From contig VMTA01000004.1 of assembly GCA_013791855.1 (NCBI GenBank), positions 124,001 through 188,000 of the forward strand: 64,000 nt of DNA, given 5' to 3'. The first letter of the stretch is position 1; every line of letters begins with the position of its first letter. A program made the position numbers and the translations under genes. Below, piece by piece: positions 9,704 through 18,962 of this stretch. The notes below the pieces were generated by a model. That model did no database searches and was not told the DNA's origin. It was given only the letters and a program-made list of their open reading frames with translations. Origin of the DNA: Sideroxydans sp. (GTDB taxonomy: Bacteria; Pseudomonadota; Gammaproteobacteria; Burkholderiales; Gallionellaceae).

Positions 9704-9728
9704 GTGGTCACCTCGTAAGTTGGTTGCG

Positions 9729-10469
9729 TCAGGATTTTAGCCGATACCAGAGCATGCCGACGACTTCATGCATGAACCGGTAACTTCCCAGCAGTGCTGC
9801 GGCATTGGGAATGAAACTCAGTAGGTCGGTCTTGTGGCGCGTGGTGAAGGCGGTGGCAGCGGGTATGACTTCGAAACCGGCGCGCTCGAAGACCTGAACA
9901 GCGCGTGGCATATGCCAAGCATGCGTCACGAGATAGATGCGTGTCATCCCCTCTCGTGCTAGCAGGTCGTGGCTGTGGCGCGCGTTCTCCAGCGTATTGT
10001 CCGAGCTGTCTTCAACCCAACGCACCGGCACGTAGTATTCCTGCTCCAGCACTTGCTTCATCAGCGGCGCTTCGGCACCTCCGCCTTGCGGGTTCCCACC
10101 GCTGACCAATACCGGTTTGCCGGTCTGGCGATACAGCATGGCTGCGTAGCGCACGCGTTCCAGCGTTTCCTTGCTGACGGTGTTGCCGCCATATTCCGGT
10201 GCGTTGAAATGCTGGCCGCCGCTCAGGACGATGATGGCATCCGCGGGCTCCTTGCTGAGATCGGCTGGCTTGCCTTCTATGCTTTGCAGCAGGCTGTCGG
10301 CCACGAATGGGGTGGACAGCAACCAAATGCCGGCAACGGATACAGAGACCAGAATGCGCGCCGCGCGGGGGCGTTTGTGCCAAAGGTACAAGCCGATGCC
10401 TGCTACGACCAGAAGGTTGAGTGGCGGCAGCAGGAAGGCGCTGACGAGATTGGTAAGGAACCAGGACAT
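9729..10469 (-). CDS. YdcF/ElyC family protein (DUF218), membrane-anchored
   Basis: A 246-residue protein with two N-terminal hydrophobic helices (about 5-28 and 36-55) and then a DUF218 domain. Family marks seen: AIIVLSGGQ, LVSGGNP with EAPLM, and the conserved SDNTLENARHSHDLL plus LVTHAWHMPRAVQVFERAGF. ElyC of E. coli, in the same family, influences undecaprenyl-phosphate use and envelope integrity; a similar envelope role here is inference. It lies upstream of osmC on the minus strand and divergent from the alpha/beta hydrolase gene, whose promoter lies in the 80-bp gap. Confidence 0.85.
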   Translation of the reverse strand: MSWFLTNLVSAFLLPPLNLLVVAGIGLYLWHKRPRAARILVSVSVAGIWLLSTPFVADSLLQSIEGKPADLSKEPADAIIVLSGGQHFNAPEYGGNTVSKETLERVRYAAMLYRQTGKPVLVSGGNPQGGGAEAPLMKQVLEQEYYVPVRWVEDSSDNTLENARHSHDLLAREGMTRIYLVTHAWHMPRAVQVFERAGFEVIPAATAFTTRHKTDLLSFIPNAAALLGSYRFMHEVVGMLWYRLKS

Positions 10470-10516
10470 GGAATGGGGCGCGAAAAGGGTGGCGCATGAT
10501 ACGCCTGCAAGGTGAG

Positions 10517-10543
10517 TTGATGCCAGCGCGCGGCAGGTACAAT
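10517..10543 (+). promoter_or_regulatory. Promoter giving a probably leaderless hydrolase-glp operon mRNA
   Basis: TTGATG (10517-10522), a 15-bp spacer, then TACAAT (10538-10543). The start expected 7 nt later coincides with the A of the ATG at 10550. There is no Shine-Dalgarno before that ATG. Confidence 0.5.
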
Positions 10544-10549
10544 GCCCGT

Positions 10550-11689
10550 ATGAACATCCCGTTGCAGGCTCGCCATCATCCTTCCGGACTGAATACCCGT
10601 TTCGCCGGAAAGGGGCTGTCTTTCAGTGAATATATCCAGCAGGCCGAGGCGATGTTGCGACGGGTACATGCAGGCAAGCCGGATATTGAAAAGATCGTGG
10701 CCGGTAATGCGCCATTTGCATTGCAGCCCTCAGGCGACTTTCAGAAAGGAGTCGGGAAGCCAACCCGACGCGGTGTGTTGCTCACCCATGGCCTGAGTGA
10801 TTCGCCCTATCACATGCGCCACTTGGCTGCGTTCTTTCAGCGTAACGGATTCCGCGTGATGGCGGTGTTGCTGCCGGGACATGGTACGCAGCCCGGCGAT
10901 CTGCTCGATGTGCGCTGGGAGGATTGGGCGGAGACGGTGGCTTATGGTGTGCAGTGTCTGGCAGAGGAAGTGGACGAGGTCTATCTGGCGGGTTTCTCGG
11001 CGGGGGCTGCATTGAGTCTGTATCAGGCGGACAAGGACAAGCGTGTGCGCGGTCTATTCATGTATTCCCCCGCGTTCGAGATACCCCGCCGCGCCCGCTG
11101 GGCGAGCTTGAGCCGGTTCTATGGTTGGTTGTTGCCGCGCCGCTCATGGTTGGCCGTGATGCCGGATCAGGATATCTACAAATATGAATCGTTCTGCATG
11201 AATGCGGTGACGCAGATGTGGCGACTGACCCAAGCTCTGCCGCAGGGAGAATTGCAGATTCCGGTATTCGTGGTGGCCAGTGCCGACGATGCCACGGTGG
11301 TTTCAGCCGCCACGCTTAACTTCCTGCGCCGAGTGAAGCATGCCTTGCGAAAGATGTTGTGGTACGCCGCTGTCGATCCGCAACAGGCGGATGTGGAATG
11401 GGTGAAGAGCGCGCTGCCAGAAAAACGTATCCTATCCAGTGCGCATACCGCCGTCGTCATGTCTCCTGACGATGCGCATTACGGTGAGTCGGGCGAGTAC
11501 GCGAACTGTCTGCATTATTTCGCTCAGGATGACGAGCATTATTCTGCATGCCGGTCATCCCAGGTCGCGTGGTTGGGCGAGGTGACGCCGCAGAATCTGA
11601 AATATGGATTGTTGCGGCGGCTCATGTACAACCCGCAATACGCGGCGATGGAGGCCGCCATGCGCAACTTCATTGAAAGACTGCCATGA
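10550..11689 (+). CDS. Alpha/beta hydrolase (lysophospholipase/esterase-like)
   Basis: A 379-residue cytosolic-looking hydrolase. The first strand and oxyanion region VLLTHGLSDSPYHMR, the nucleophile elbow GFSAGAALS, and late Asp (SADDATV) and His (DDAHYG region) candidates make a full catalytic set. The call of lipid or lysophospholipid cleavage is inference from its place: its stop overlaps (ATGA) the start of a glycerophosphodiesterase, followed by glpD and an FGGY kinase. Upstream in-frame starts at 10496 and 10520 exist, but the TACAAT box just before 10550 makes that ATG the likely start. Confidence 0.75.
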   Translation: MNIPLQARHHPSGLNTRFAGKGLSFSEYIQQAEAMLRRVHAGKPDIEKIVAGNAPFALQPSGDFQKGVGKPTRRGVLLTHGLSDSPYHMRHLAAFFQRNGFRVMAVLLPGHGTQPGDLLDVRWEDWAETVAYGVQCLAEEVDEVYLAGFSAGAALSLYQADKDKRVRGLFMYSPAFEIPRRARWASLSRFYGWLLPRRSWLAVMPDQDIYKYESFCMNAVTQMWRLTQALPQGELQIPVFVVASADDATVVSAATLNFLRRVKHALRKMLWYAAVDPQQADVEWVKSALPEKRILSSAHTAVVMSPDDAHYGESGEYANCLHYFAQDDEHYSACRSSQVAWLGEVTPQNLKYGLLRRLMYNPQYAAMEAAMRNFIERLP

Positions 11690-12423
11690 GCAAGACCTTG
11701 ATCTACGCGCACCGTGGAGCCAATCGCGAGGCGGCAGAAAATACGCGTACGGCTTTCGAGCAAGCGTTACGCTATCCGATTGACGGGATCGAGACCGATG
11801 TGCAGTTGAGTCGCGATGAGGTTGCGGTGCTGTGGCATGACCGTGATCTGAAGAAGCTCGGCTTGCCTGACAAAAGTATCGATGACTACGACTTTCAGCC
11901 ACTGCCGGAGATGGATTTCGCCGCGCACTTTCCGGGCGCGGAACCGGAAGGTGTGATGAGCCTGCAGACATTCGTCGACGCCTACCGCGCGCGTTGCGGC
12001 TTGTTGCTGGAGATCAAGAACCGCAGTTGGGAAGAAGTCGCCCGGCAAGAGATGAAAGTGCGACAGACGCTGGCACTGGCCGGGAGCGCGGGCGATGGCG
12101 TGCTGGTCTCTTCTTTCAATATGAACAGTCTTGCCTATGCACATGGCATCGCGCCAGACTTCCCGTTGGTGCTCAATCTGGAGCCGGAGCATACGGTGAA
12201 GGATGCGCGCAGCGCGCTGGACTTGCATCCGTTCCTGCATGGACTATGTGTCGAGATATCCACGCTGGATGTCGATATGGTCGGGCTGCTGCGCGAGCGG
12301 GGTAAGTCCATCGCTGTTTATACCTGCGATACCGATGCAGAGATCGAGCGCGCCTTGCTCCTCGGGGTGGATATCCTGATCAGTGACTTGCCGGAGAAGG
12401 CATTGCGGATGAGGGACGCATGA
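11686..12423 (+). CDS. ugpQ: Glycerophosphodiester phosphodiesterase (UgpQ-like)
   Basis: Cuts glycerophosphodiesters (deacylated phospholipids) to glycerol-3-phosphate and an alcohol. The 245-residue protein has no signal peptide, so it is cytosolic like UgpQ rather than GlpQ. GDPD motifs: HRGANREAAENTRTAF with catalytic His and Arg at the N-terminus, DGIETDVQLSRD with metal ligands Glu/Asp, VLWHDRDL with the second His, and LLEIKNRS. It overlaps the hydrolase stop and the glpD start by 4 bp each, so translation of the operon looks coupled. Its product is the substrate of the next gene. Confidence 0.92.
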   Translation: MSKTLIYAHRGANREAAENTRTAFEQALRYPIDGIETDVQLSRDEVAVLWHDRDLKKLGLPDKSIDDYDFQPLPEMDFAAHFPGAEPEGVMSLQTFVDAYRARCGLLLEIKNRSWEEVARQEMKVRQTLALAGSAGDGVLVSSFNMNSLAYAHGIAPDFPLVLNLEPEHTVKDARSALDLHPFLHGLCVEISTLDVDMVGLLRERGKSIAVYTCDTDAEIERALLLGVDILISDLPEKALRMRDA

Positions 12424-13976
12424 AGCGCGACTTTGCTGCTCTGCAAGGTGAGTTCGATCTGCTTGTCTGCGGCGGCGGTATCTACGGCGCATGGACTGCT
12501 TACGATGCCGCGTTGCGCGGACTCAAAGTCGCACTGGTCGAGCAGGGTGATTGGGCGGGCGCGACATCATCTGCTTCCAGTAAACTTATCCATGGCGGTC
12601 TGCGCTATCTGGAGACTTACGATTTCAAACTGGTGCGCAAGGCATTGAAGGAGCGGCAACTGTTGCTCGATATTGCGCCGCACCGGGTATGGCCCTTGCG
12701 TTTTGGTGTGCCGGTGTATGCGGATAGCCGCAACGGCACGCTGTTGCTGAAAGCGGGGTTGATGCTGTATGACGCGCTGGCGGGCTTTCCCGGCGAGCCT
12801 ATGCGGCATCGCCATTTCTTCAAGCAGGGATTCTCATCCCGTTTTCCTTTTTTGAATGACGCCGGGCTGCACGGCGGATTCACTTACGGCGATGCGCAGA
12901 CTGACGATGCGCGTTTGGTGCTGGAATTGGTGGCAGGCGCGATGGAGAACGGCGCGGTATGCCTCAACTACGGGAAGCTGGTCGATTGGCATGAGGAAGG
13001 CGGCAAGGTGTGTGGCGCCGATGTTCGGGATATGTTGACTGGAAGCGCACTGAAAGTACGCGCCAGACAATGCGTGAGTACCTCGGGGCGATGGGCGATG
13101 TTGAGCGAGCAGGGGCAAACATGGTGTCGTTTGAGCAAGGGTGTGCATCTGGTGTTGCCTGCACTGCCCACGCGGGAGGCGGTTTTGCTTACGTCGAAAA
13201 AAGACAGTCGTGTGTTCTTCATCATCCCTTGGTATGGCCGTACGCTGCTGGGCACGACCGATACAGACTATCGCGGCGCGGCCGATCAGGTGCAAGTCGA
13301 GGAAGCGGACATCGATTATCTGCTTGAAGCGGCCAATGACTATCTCATGCAGGCATGGAGTCGAGCGGATGTGATCGGCAGCTATGCCGGTGTGCGTGTG
13401 ATGAAGCAGAGCGATGATGCGAATCCATCTGCCGTCAGCCGGGACTGGGAGTTGAAGACGACTGCGAACGGGTTGCATCACGCTATCGGCGGCAAGCTCA
13501 CCTCGGCGCGCGAAGATGCGGCGGTGATCGTTGATGCGGTGTGCGCAAAGCTTGGTGTCGCCACTGCATGCGCCAGCAAAGGGAGTCTGCCGTGGGCGCC
13601 GAATCGGAATTTTGCAGAGTGGGTGTCTGAATCGAGCGTGTTGACTCATGGGCTTGGCATTGATGATGAGAGTGGTCGGTGGCTGATGCGTCGACATGGC
13701 GCGCGCATCACCGACGTGTTCGCTATCGTTAAAGAGGCTCCTCAATATGCTGCACGTATCGTTCCGGAAGTCCCTCTGATCTATGCGGATCTGTTGTTGT
13801 GTGCGCGCGACGAGATGGCAGTTCATCTTGTCGATCTGTTGCGACGGCGTATGCCCTTGCTGATCCTGACTCAGTTGGATGCAGCTCGGCTGCGACATCT
13901 CGCCGAGCTGCTGGCGCCAGAGTTCGGCTGGGATGCTCAACGAGTCGCAGATGAAATGAATGCCTGTCTCATATGA
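12420..13976 (+). CDS. glpD: Glycerol-3-phosphate dehydrogenase, FAD-dependent
   Basis: Oxidises glycerol-3-phosphate to dihydroxyacetone phosphate and passes electrons to the quinone pool at the inner membrane. The 518 residues match GlpD. Seen: the FAD dinucleotide fold LLVCGGGIYGAWTAYDAALRG near residues 13-33, the family block SSASSKLIHGGLRYLE near 50-65, and YGRTLLGTTDTDY with TTANGLHHAIGGKLTSAR further on. It overlaps the genes on both sides by 4 bp. With the diesterase and the kinase it makes a compact route from phospholipid head groups or glycerol into glycolysis. Confidence 0.93.
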   Translation: MKRDFAALQGEFDLLVCGGGIYGAWTAYDAALRGLKVALVEQGDWAGATSSASSKLIHGGLRYLETYDFKLVRKALKERQLLLDIAPHRVWPLRFGVPVYADSRNGTLLLKAGLMLYDALAGFPGEPMRHRHFFKQGFSSRFPFLNDAGLHGGFTYGDAQTDDARLVLELVAGAMENGAVCLNYGKLVDWHEEGGKVCGADVRDMLTGSALKVRARQCVSTSGRWAMLSEQGQTWCRLSKGVHLVLPALPTREAVLLTSKKDSRVFFIIPWYGRTLLGTTDTDYRGAADQVQVEEADIDYLLEAANDYLMQAWSRADVIGSYAGVRVMKQSDDANPSAVSRDWELKTTANGLHHAIGGKLTSAREDAAVIVDAVCAKLGVATACASKGSLPWAPNRNFAEWVSESSVLTHGLGIDDESGRWLMRRHGARITDVFAIVKEAPQYAARIVPEVPLIYADLLLCARDEMAVHLVDLLRRRMPLLILTQLDAARLRHLAELLAPEFGWDAQRVADEMNACLI

Positions 13977-15376
13977 TTGTCTCTGTCGCACTTGATCTGG
14001 GCACGACCAGCATCAAGGCAGGGCTGGTGTCTGCGGAGGGCGAACTGAGCGGGGTGGTGGTGAGTCATGCACCGCCGGTGACGGCCAAAGCGGGGCGTTA
14101 TGAGAGCGATGCTGCTGCCTATGCGGAAGCTGCGGATGCGGTGCTTGCCGAATGTCTCGCGCGGACGGATGAACGACCGCCACTCGGGCTATGTAGCCAG
14201 CGATCTTCTTTCGTCATATGGGAGCGTGCCAGTGGTCGCCCCATCACCTCGCTTATCTCCTGGCAGGACGACCGGGGCATGGCTAGTTGCGAAGCATTGC
14301 GCGAAAAGGAAGGAAGAATACGGGCGCTCACTGGCCTGTCGCTCACGCCCTATTACCTGGCACCCAAGCTGAGTGTGTTACTCGGAGAGCATCCGCAATG
14401 GCGGGTACGTCTGGCTAGCGGGGAATGGATGCTGGGTACGCTTGATACCTTTCTTATATGGCGCTGGACGGGTGGCCGGCATCATGTCATCGACGCTTCG
14501 ATGGCGGCGCGTACCCTGTTGATGGATGTGCATGGCTTGCGATGGTCTGCCGAGTTGTGCGACTTGTTCGGAGTGGATGCCGCAATCTTGCCTGAGATAT
14601 TGCCCTCGACCGGATTGAAGATCGTGCTCGACGATGGCTTGCGTTTGCAGGCTAGTGTGGCGGATCAATCGGCAGCGCTGTGGCATGGCATCGCGCCTGG
14701 GCGTCGCGAAGCGATGGTCAATCTCGGCACGGGAGGTTTTGTTGCGGCATATCGTCCGCAAGGAAAAAGCATGCCGGCGGGATATTTGGAGACGCTGGTA
14801 TGCATGGATGCGCAGCAGCAAGTCCATAGGGCCTGCGAAGGGACATTGAATTCGATCGCTGCTGCGTTGGACGCATACCCGGTAGAAAGCTGTTCGCCGG
14901 ATGAGTTGGCGAGTGACGACATCTATTGCGTGGCAGAGCCTAGTGGATTGGGCGCGCCTTACTTTAGGCGCGACATCGGGCTGAGGTTCTCGGAATCGGT
15001 CGATCATCTGGACGCGCATCGCATCGCCCTGCTGTTGCAGGAAAGCATCATCTTTCGCGTGGCGCGGATAATTGAGGATATTCGGCGAGAATCGGATGTG
15101 GATAGTGTCTATCTCTCCGGCGGCCTGTCCAATTTGCCCTGTTTGCAGCAAGGGATCGCCAGTCTTGTGCCAGTCGCGTACCGTTTATCTCAGCCGGATG
15201 CCGGGCTGATCGGGGCGGCTCAGCTGGCGTCCGGAGCGGGGGCGGGTGGCTTCAGGCAGGCTCAAAAGATAGCGGTGGGCAGCAGCCAGGCTCGGCTACG
15301 ACAGAAGTTCGAGGGATGGAAGTTGTGGCTGGACGATCTGCTAGGATCCGGCCCGTCGGGGGTGATGAAGCCATGA
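13973..15376 (+). CDS. FGGY-family carbohydrate kinase, probably glycerol kinase
   Basis: A 467-residue FGGY kinase. It starts with the phosphate-binding ALDLGTTSIKAGLV, has the substrate segment ISWQDDRG, the middle DQSAALWHG, and the ATPase-type VYLSGGLSN near the end. Position after glpD argues for glycerol as substrate, but it is shorter than typical GlpK (about 500) and the usual GlpK signature blocks are weakened, so another polyol or a divergent glycerol kinase is possible. No glycerol facilitator gene (glpF) is seen nearby. Last gene of the hydrolase-GDPD-glpD operon; rplM has its own promoter 14 bp later. Confidence 0.78.
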   Translation: MIVSVALDLGTTSIKAGLVSAEGELSGVVVSHAPPVTAKAGRYESDAAAYAEAADAVLAECLARTDERPPLGLCSQRSSFVIWERASGRPITSLISWQDDRGMASCEALREKEGRIRALTGLSLTPYYLAPKLSVLLGEHPQWRVRLASGEWMLGTLDTFLIWRWTGGRHHVIDASMAARTLLMDVHGLRWSAELCDLFGVDAAILPEILPSTGLKIVLDDGLRLQASVADQSAALWHGIAPGRREAMVNLGTGGFVAAYRPQGKSMPAGYLETLVCMDAQQQVHRACEGTLNSIAAALDAYPVESCSPDELASDDIYCVAEPSGLGAPYFRRDIGLRFSESVDHLDAHRIALLLQESIIFRVARIIEDIRRESDVDSVYLSGGLSNLPCLQQGIASLVPVAYRLSQPDAGLIGAAQLASGAGAGGFRQAQKIAVGSSQARLRQKFEGWKLWLDDLLGSGPSGVMKP

Positions 15377-15389
15377 GTTCGATAAGCGT

Positions 15390-15418
15390 TTGACAGGTGT
15401 AATGGTCTCGCATAGAAT
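15390..15418 (+). promoter_or_regulatory. rplM-rpsI promoter
   Basis: TTGACA (15390-15395), exactly 17 bp, then TAGAAT (15413-15418), followed by GCGCGCCC. This is a near-consensus sigma-70 promoter with a GC-rich discriminator, the kind associated with stringent control of ribosomal genes. Confidence 0.88.
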
Positions 15419-15465
15419 GCGCGCCCTTCGCAGTCCGTTATTCATTTATTGTTTTAGGAAATGCC

Positions 15466-15903
15466 ATGAAAACATTTTCCGCTAAAGCGCAGGAAGTCCA
15501 GCACGACTGGATTCTGGTCGACGCAGCTGACAAAGTGCTGGGCCGTTTGGCCAGCCAGATCGCTACCCGCCTGCGCGGTAAGCATAAGGCTATTTATACG
15601 CCCCACGTAGACACCGGCGATTTCGTCGTGGTCGTGAACGCTGAAAAAGTGCGCGTGACCGGCAATAAAGCCCAGGACAAGATGTATTACCGCCACACCG
15701 GCTTCCCCGGCGGTATCTACGAAACCAACTTTATCAAGATGCAACAGCGTCATCCGCAGCGTCTTTTGCAAAAGGCCGTGCGCGGCATGCTGCCTAAGGG
15801 TCCGCTGGGCTACGCGATGCTGAGCAAGCTGAAGGTGTATGCAGGTGCAACGCATCCGCATAGCGCGCAGCAACCCAAACCTATCGATCTGTTGAAGGCT
15901 TAA
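15466..15903 (+). CDS. rplM: 50S ribosomal protein L13
   Basis: Early-assembling protein of the large ribosomal subunit. The 145 residues are near the usual 142. Characteristic stretches: [17 protein letters not shown] at the start, the central [32 protein letters not shown], and the C-terminal [17 protein letters not shown]. Promoter at 15390; the stop is followed after 2 bp by rpsI, the universal partner. Codon use is strongly biased, as expected for a ribosomal gene. Confidence 0.98.
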   Translation: MKTFSAKAQEVQHDWILVDAADKVLGRLASQIATRLRGKHKAIYTPHVDTGDFVVVVNAEKVRVTGNKAQDKMYYRHTGFPGGIYETNFIKMQQRHPQRLLQKAVRGMLPKGPLGYAMLSKLKVYAGATHPHSAQQPKPIDLLKA

Positions 15904-15905
15904 TC

Positions 15906-16298
15906 ATGAGCGTAACTTATAACTATGGAACTGGCCGTCGCAAGAGCGCGGTGGCTCGTGTGTTCATGAAGGCTGGCAAGGGCGAGATCGTCGTCAATGA
16001 CAAGCCTCTGGACGTATTCTTCTCTCGCGAGACCGGTCGTATGGTCGTGCGTCAGCCTCTGGAATTGACCGAGATGATGGGAAAGTTCGACATCATGGTG
16101 AACGTCTCCGGTGGCGGCGAATCCGGTCAAGCCGGTGCGGTGCGTCACGGCATCACACGTGCACTGATCGACTATGATGCATCGCTGAAGCCGACCCTGA
16201 GCCAAGCTGGCTTGGTCACTCGTGATGCGCGTGAAGTCGAGCGTAAAAAAGTCGGTCTGCGCAAGGCGCGTCGCAGGAAACAATTCTCCAAGCGTTAA
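15906..16298 (+). CDS. rpsI: 30S ribosomal protein S9
   Basis: Small-subunit protein whose C-terminal tail reaches the P-site tRNA. The 130 residues match the family; [14 protein letters not shown] at the N-terminus, [19 protein letters not shown] in the middle, and the basic end RRKQFSKR with the terminal Lys-Arg that contacts tRNA. It forms an operon with rplM and is closed by a terminator 17 bp after the stop. Confidence 0.98.
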   Translation: MSVTYNYGTGRRKSAVARVFMKAGKGEIVVNDKPLDVFFSRETGRMVVRQPLELTEMMGKFDIMVNVSGGGESGQAGAVRHGITRALIDYDASLKPTLSQAGLVTRDAREVERKKVGLRKARRRKQFSKR

Positions 16299-16315
16299 GC
16301 TTGTGTGGAACCGGG

Positions 16316-16339
16316 AAAGCCGCCATTTGGCGGCTTTTT
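16316..16339 (+). terminator. Rho-independent terminator of rplM-rpsI
   Basis: Perfect stem AAAGCCGCC/GGCGGCTTT with loop ATTT, followed by TTTTT. It lies in front of the true argC start and argues against any upstream argC start. Confidence 0.9.
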
Positions 16340-16373
16340 CATTTATCATTCGCCCACTTTCCGGGAGGGTAGC

Positions 16374-17402
16374 GTGGTCAAGGTCGGTATCGTAGGTGGC
16401 ACGGGTTACACAGGGGTCGAATTGCTCCGTTTGCTGGCGGCACATCCGCAGGCCGAGTTGCGCGCGATCACTTCGCGTGCCGATGCGGGTATGCCGGTCA
16501 GCCAGATGTTCCCCAGTCTGCGCGGACGTGTAGATCTCGCGTTCTCGCATCCCGATGAGGCGCATCTGGACCAGTGCGACGTGGTGTTCTTCGCCACACC
16601 CAATGGCATCGCCATGCAGCAAGTGAGAGCCCTGCTGGATGCGAGAGTTAAAGTCATCGACCTGGCTGCCGACTTCCGTATCAAGGATGTGGCGGAATGG
16701 GAGAAATGGTACGGCATGAGCCATGCCTGTCCTGATCTGGTGGAAGAAGCCGTCTATGGCCTGCCCGAGGTGAATCGGGAGCAGATAAAAAGTGCGCGCC
16801 TGATCGCCAATCCGGGTTGTTATCCGACGGCGGTCCAATTGGGATTCATCCCGCTGCTGGAGGCTGGCGTCGTCGAGACAAGCTCCCTCATCGCCGATTC
16901 AAAATCCGGGGTATCGGGTGCCGGCCGTAAAGCCGAAGTGCACGCCCTGTTCTCCGAGGCGAGCGATAACTTCAAAGCCTACGGTGTGGCAGGACACCGC
17001 CACTTGCCGGAGATCAAACAAGGGTTGGCGAATGTGACTGGCACGCCGGTCGGGCTGACTTTCGTACCGCATCTGACCCCGCTGATACGCGGTATCCATG
17101 CCACGCTCTATGCGCGGCTGACCAAGGATGTCGATCTGCAAGCGTTGTTCGAGCAGCGTTATGCCGGCGAGGCTTTTGTCGATGTATTGCCGGCAGGCGG
17201 TATGCCGGAAACGCGTTCCGTGCGCGGTTCCAATATCTGCCGTATCGCGGTGCATCGTCCGCAAGGTGGCGATACCGTGGTGGTGCTGTCAGTGATCGAC
17301 AATCTGGTCAAAGGAGCGGCCGGGCAGGCGGTACAGAACATGAATATACTGTTCGGGTTGCCGGAAAGCACCGGTATCGATCTGGTCCCATTGTTGCCCT
17401 GA
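16374..17402 (+). CDS. argC: N-acetyl-gamma-glutamyl-phosphate reductase
   Basis: Third step of arginine synthesis, NADPH reduction of N-acetylglutamyl phosphate. With the GTG start at 16374 it has 342 residues, the family norm; the start has GGGAGGGT 5-11 nt upstream and gives [18 protein letters not shown], the NADP fold. An ATG at 16305 would run through the rpsI terminator. The catalytic Cys is in [10 protein letters not shown], with [11 protein letters not shown] after it and the late GHRHLPEI. Place after rpsI is typical for betaproteobacteria. Confidence 0.95.
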   Translation: MVKVGIVGGTGYTGVELLRLLAAHPQAELRAITSRADAGMPVSQMFPSLRGRVDLAFSHPDEAHLDQCDVVFFATPNGIAMQQVRALLDARVKVIDLAADFRIKDVAEWEKWYGMSHACPDLVEEAVYGLPEVNREQIKSARLIANPGCYPTAVQLGFIPLLEAGVVETSSLIADSKSGVSGAGRKAEVHALFSEASDNFKAYGVAGHRHLPEIKQGLANVTGTPVGLTFVPHLTPLIRGIHATLYARLTKDVDLQALFEQRYAGEAFVDVLPAGGMPETRSVRGSNICRIAVHRPQGGDTVVVLSVIDNLVKGAAGQAVQNMNILFGLPESTGIDLVPLLP

Positions 17403-17403
17403 A

Positions 17404-18153
17404 ATGAGAATGATCAAAGGATTCAAACGCCGCTTCAGTATCTCCGCGCCGCGTCTCGCAGTGCGCCCCCACGTGCCTTGGTATGTGCGTTGGGCCATCA
17501 TGCTGCCCTTCGTGCTGGTGATGGGGTTCCTGGTGTGGTGGGCCTATGATGCCGGTATGGCGCTGGCGGGTTTCCATCGCGGTGAAGCAGAGCAGGAGAT
17601 CACCGTGCTGCGTGAGCGCGTGCAGGAACTGGAGATGCAGAACGCCGGTCAAGCCAATCAGATAGCAGTGCATGAGCGTCAGGCCCAGATCCAGCAAGCC
17701 GCGGCGGACGAAGTGCTGGAACAGGTGAATGCCCTGCATGATGAGAATCTGCGTTTGCGGGAGGATCTCTCGTTCTTCCAGAGCTTGCCGCTCACTGCGG
17801 GTCGTGATGCGGAGCTTTCCATACACAGTCTTAAACTGGAACCTGCCAGTCTGCCCGGCGAATATCATTGCCAGATGCTGCTGGTGCAGGGGGTGCAGCG
17901 ACGCGGAAGGGTATTCCAGGGCAACCTCCAGATAGTGGTCAACGGCGAACAGGGGGGGCGAAAAGTGGTGTTACAATTCCCGGAACCTGATTCCGCTGAA
18001 GTCGCTGCGCAGCACCTGAACTTCAAGTATTACCAGCGCGTCGAACGCATTTTCCGCTTGCCGGAAGGTGTGCATATCGATAGCGTGGAGATACGGGTCT
18101 TCGAGAAGGGTATGCAGGAGCCCAAGGTGACGCAGACGGTATTGCTTTCATAA
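17404..18153 (+). CDS. DUF6776 family protein, coiled-coil membrane protein
   Basis: A 249-residue protein with one membrane helix (about residues 31-50, IMLPFVLVMGFLVWWAYDAG), then a coiled coil rich in Glu/Gln/Leu (about 62-125), then a beta-rich C-terminal domain. It matches the DUF6776 family of betaproteobacteria as far as I can judge by layout. The function is unknown. The neighbour is a bactofilin 12 bp downstream, so a role in anchoring or organising the bactofilin scaffold at the membrane is a reasonable guess, not shown. The start follows the argC stop by one base. Confidence 0.65.
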   Translation: MRMIKGFKRRFSISAPRLAVRPHVPWYVRWAIMLPFVLVMGFLVWWAYDAGMALAGFHRGEAEQEITVLRERVQELEMQNAGQANQIAVHERQAQIQQAAADEVLEQVNALHDENLRLREDLSFFQSLPLTAGRDAELSIHSLKLEPASLPGEYHCQMLLVQGVQRRGRVFQGNLQIVVNGEQGGRKVVLQFPEPDSAEVAAQHLNFKYYQRVERIFRLPEGVHIDSVEIRVFEKGMQEPKVTQTVLLS

Positions 18154-18165
18154 TGGAGTGGCTAG

Positions 18166-18570
18166 ATGTTCAGTAAACACAGCAAACCGCAAAATCGCAT
18201 CGATTCTTTGATAGGTGTAGGGACTCGGGTCAATGGTGACATCCATTTCACTGGCGGGTTGCGCGTAGACGGAGAAGTCACCGGCAGCGTGATCGCCGAC
18301 CCTGCCAAGGCCAGCACGCTGGTGTTGAGCGAGCAGGCTCAAGTGCACGGAGAGATCAGCGTTACGCATCTGGTGGTCAATGGTATGGTGACCGGCCCCG
18401 TTCAGGCATCCGAGTACCTGGAACTTCAGAGCAAAGCCAAGGTCACTGGCGATGTAAGGTACAAAACGCTGGAGATACAGTTGGGTGCAATCGTCGAGGG
18501 TAAGCTGGTGCACATCAATGAGACCTCTGAAAAAGTCGTGTCGCTCAAGGTGAGCGGCGCTGAATCGTAA
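18166..18570 (+). CDS. Bactofilin family cytoskeletal protein
   Basis: A 134-residue polymer-forming protein. The short polar N-terminus (about 1-20) is followed by the bactofilin beta-helix from about residue 22 (VGTRVNGDIHFTGGLRVDGEVTGSV) with regular six-residue rungs (VHGEISVTHLVVNGMVTGPV) to about 115, and a short free tail. Bactofilins form nucleotide-free filaments at the membrane and often recruit cell-wall enzymes. It follows the DUF6776 protein and precedes erpA; a GGAG ribosome site is seen. Confidence 0.9.
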   Translation: MFSKHSKPQNRIDSLIGVGTRVNGDIHFTGGLRVDGEVTGSVIADPAKASTLVLSEQAQVHGEISVTHLVVNGMVTGPVQASEYLELQSKAKVTGDVRYKTLEIQLGAIVEGKLVHINETSEKVVSLKVSGAES

Positions 18571-18591
18571 TAAAAGACAAGGAGTACAACC

Positions 18592-18942
18592 ATGAATGCA
18601 GTGACTGAAATGCAAGATCCGCTGTTGTTTACCGACAGCGCTGCCAACAAGGTGAAGCAGCTGATCGAAGAAGAGGGCAATGCCGAGCTGAAGCTGCGTG
18701 TATTCGTCACCGGCGGCGGCTGTTCCGGCTTCCAGTATGGCTTCACTTTTGATGAAGTCGTCAACGAGGACGATACCGTCATGAACAAGAACGGTGTGCA
18801 GTTGCTGGTCGACCCGATGAGCTTCCAGTATCTGGTCGGTGCGGAGATCGATTACACCGAAGGCTTGGAAGGTTCTCAGTTCGTGATCAAGAATCCGAAT
18901 GCAACAACCACATGTGGTTGCGGTTCTTCATTCTCGGCATAA
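18592..18942 (+). CDS. erpA: Iron-sulfur cluster insertion protein ErpA
   Basis: A-type carrier that hands [Fe-S] clusters to targets such as IspG. The 116-residue protein carries the three invariant cluster Cys: C44 in [11 protein letters not shown], and C108 and C110 in TTCGCGSSF. Ribosome site AAGGAG lies before the ATG. It is the last gene of a plus-strand run and is closed by a terminator shared with the convergent anmK. Confidence 0.95.
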   Translation: MNAVTEMQDPLLFTDSAANKVKQLIEEEGNAELKLRVFVTGGGCSGFQYGFTFDEVVNEDDTVMNKNGVQLLVDPMSFQYLVGAEIDYTEGLEGSQFVIKNPNATTTCGCGSSFSA

Positions 18943-18962
18943 GCTGACGGCGGTTGAAGGAC

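Noticed and set aside
16305-16373. ATG start of argC at 16305
   Set aside because: It would read through the rpsI terminator hairpin; the GTG at 16374 has a ribosome site and the normal length.
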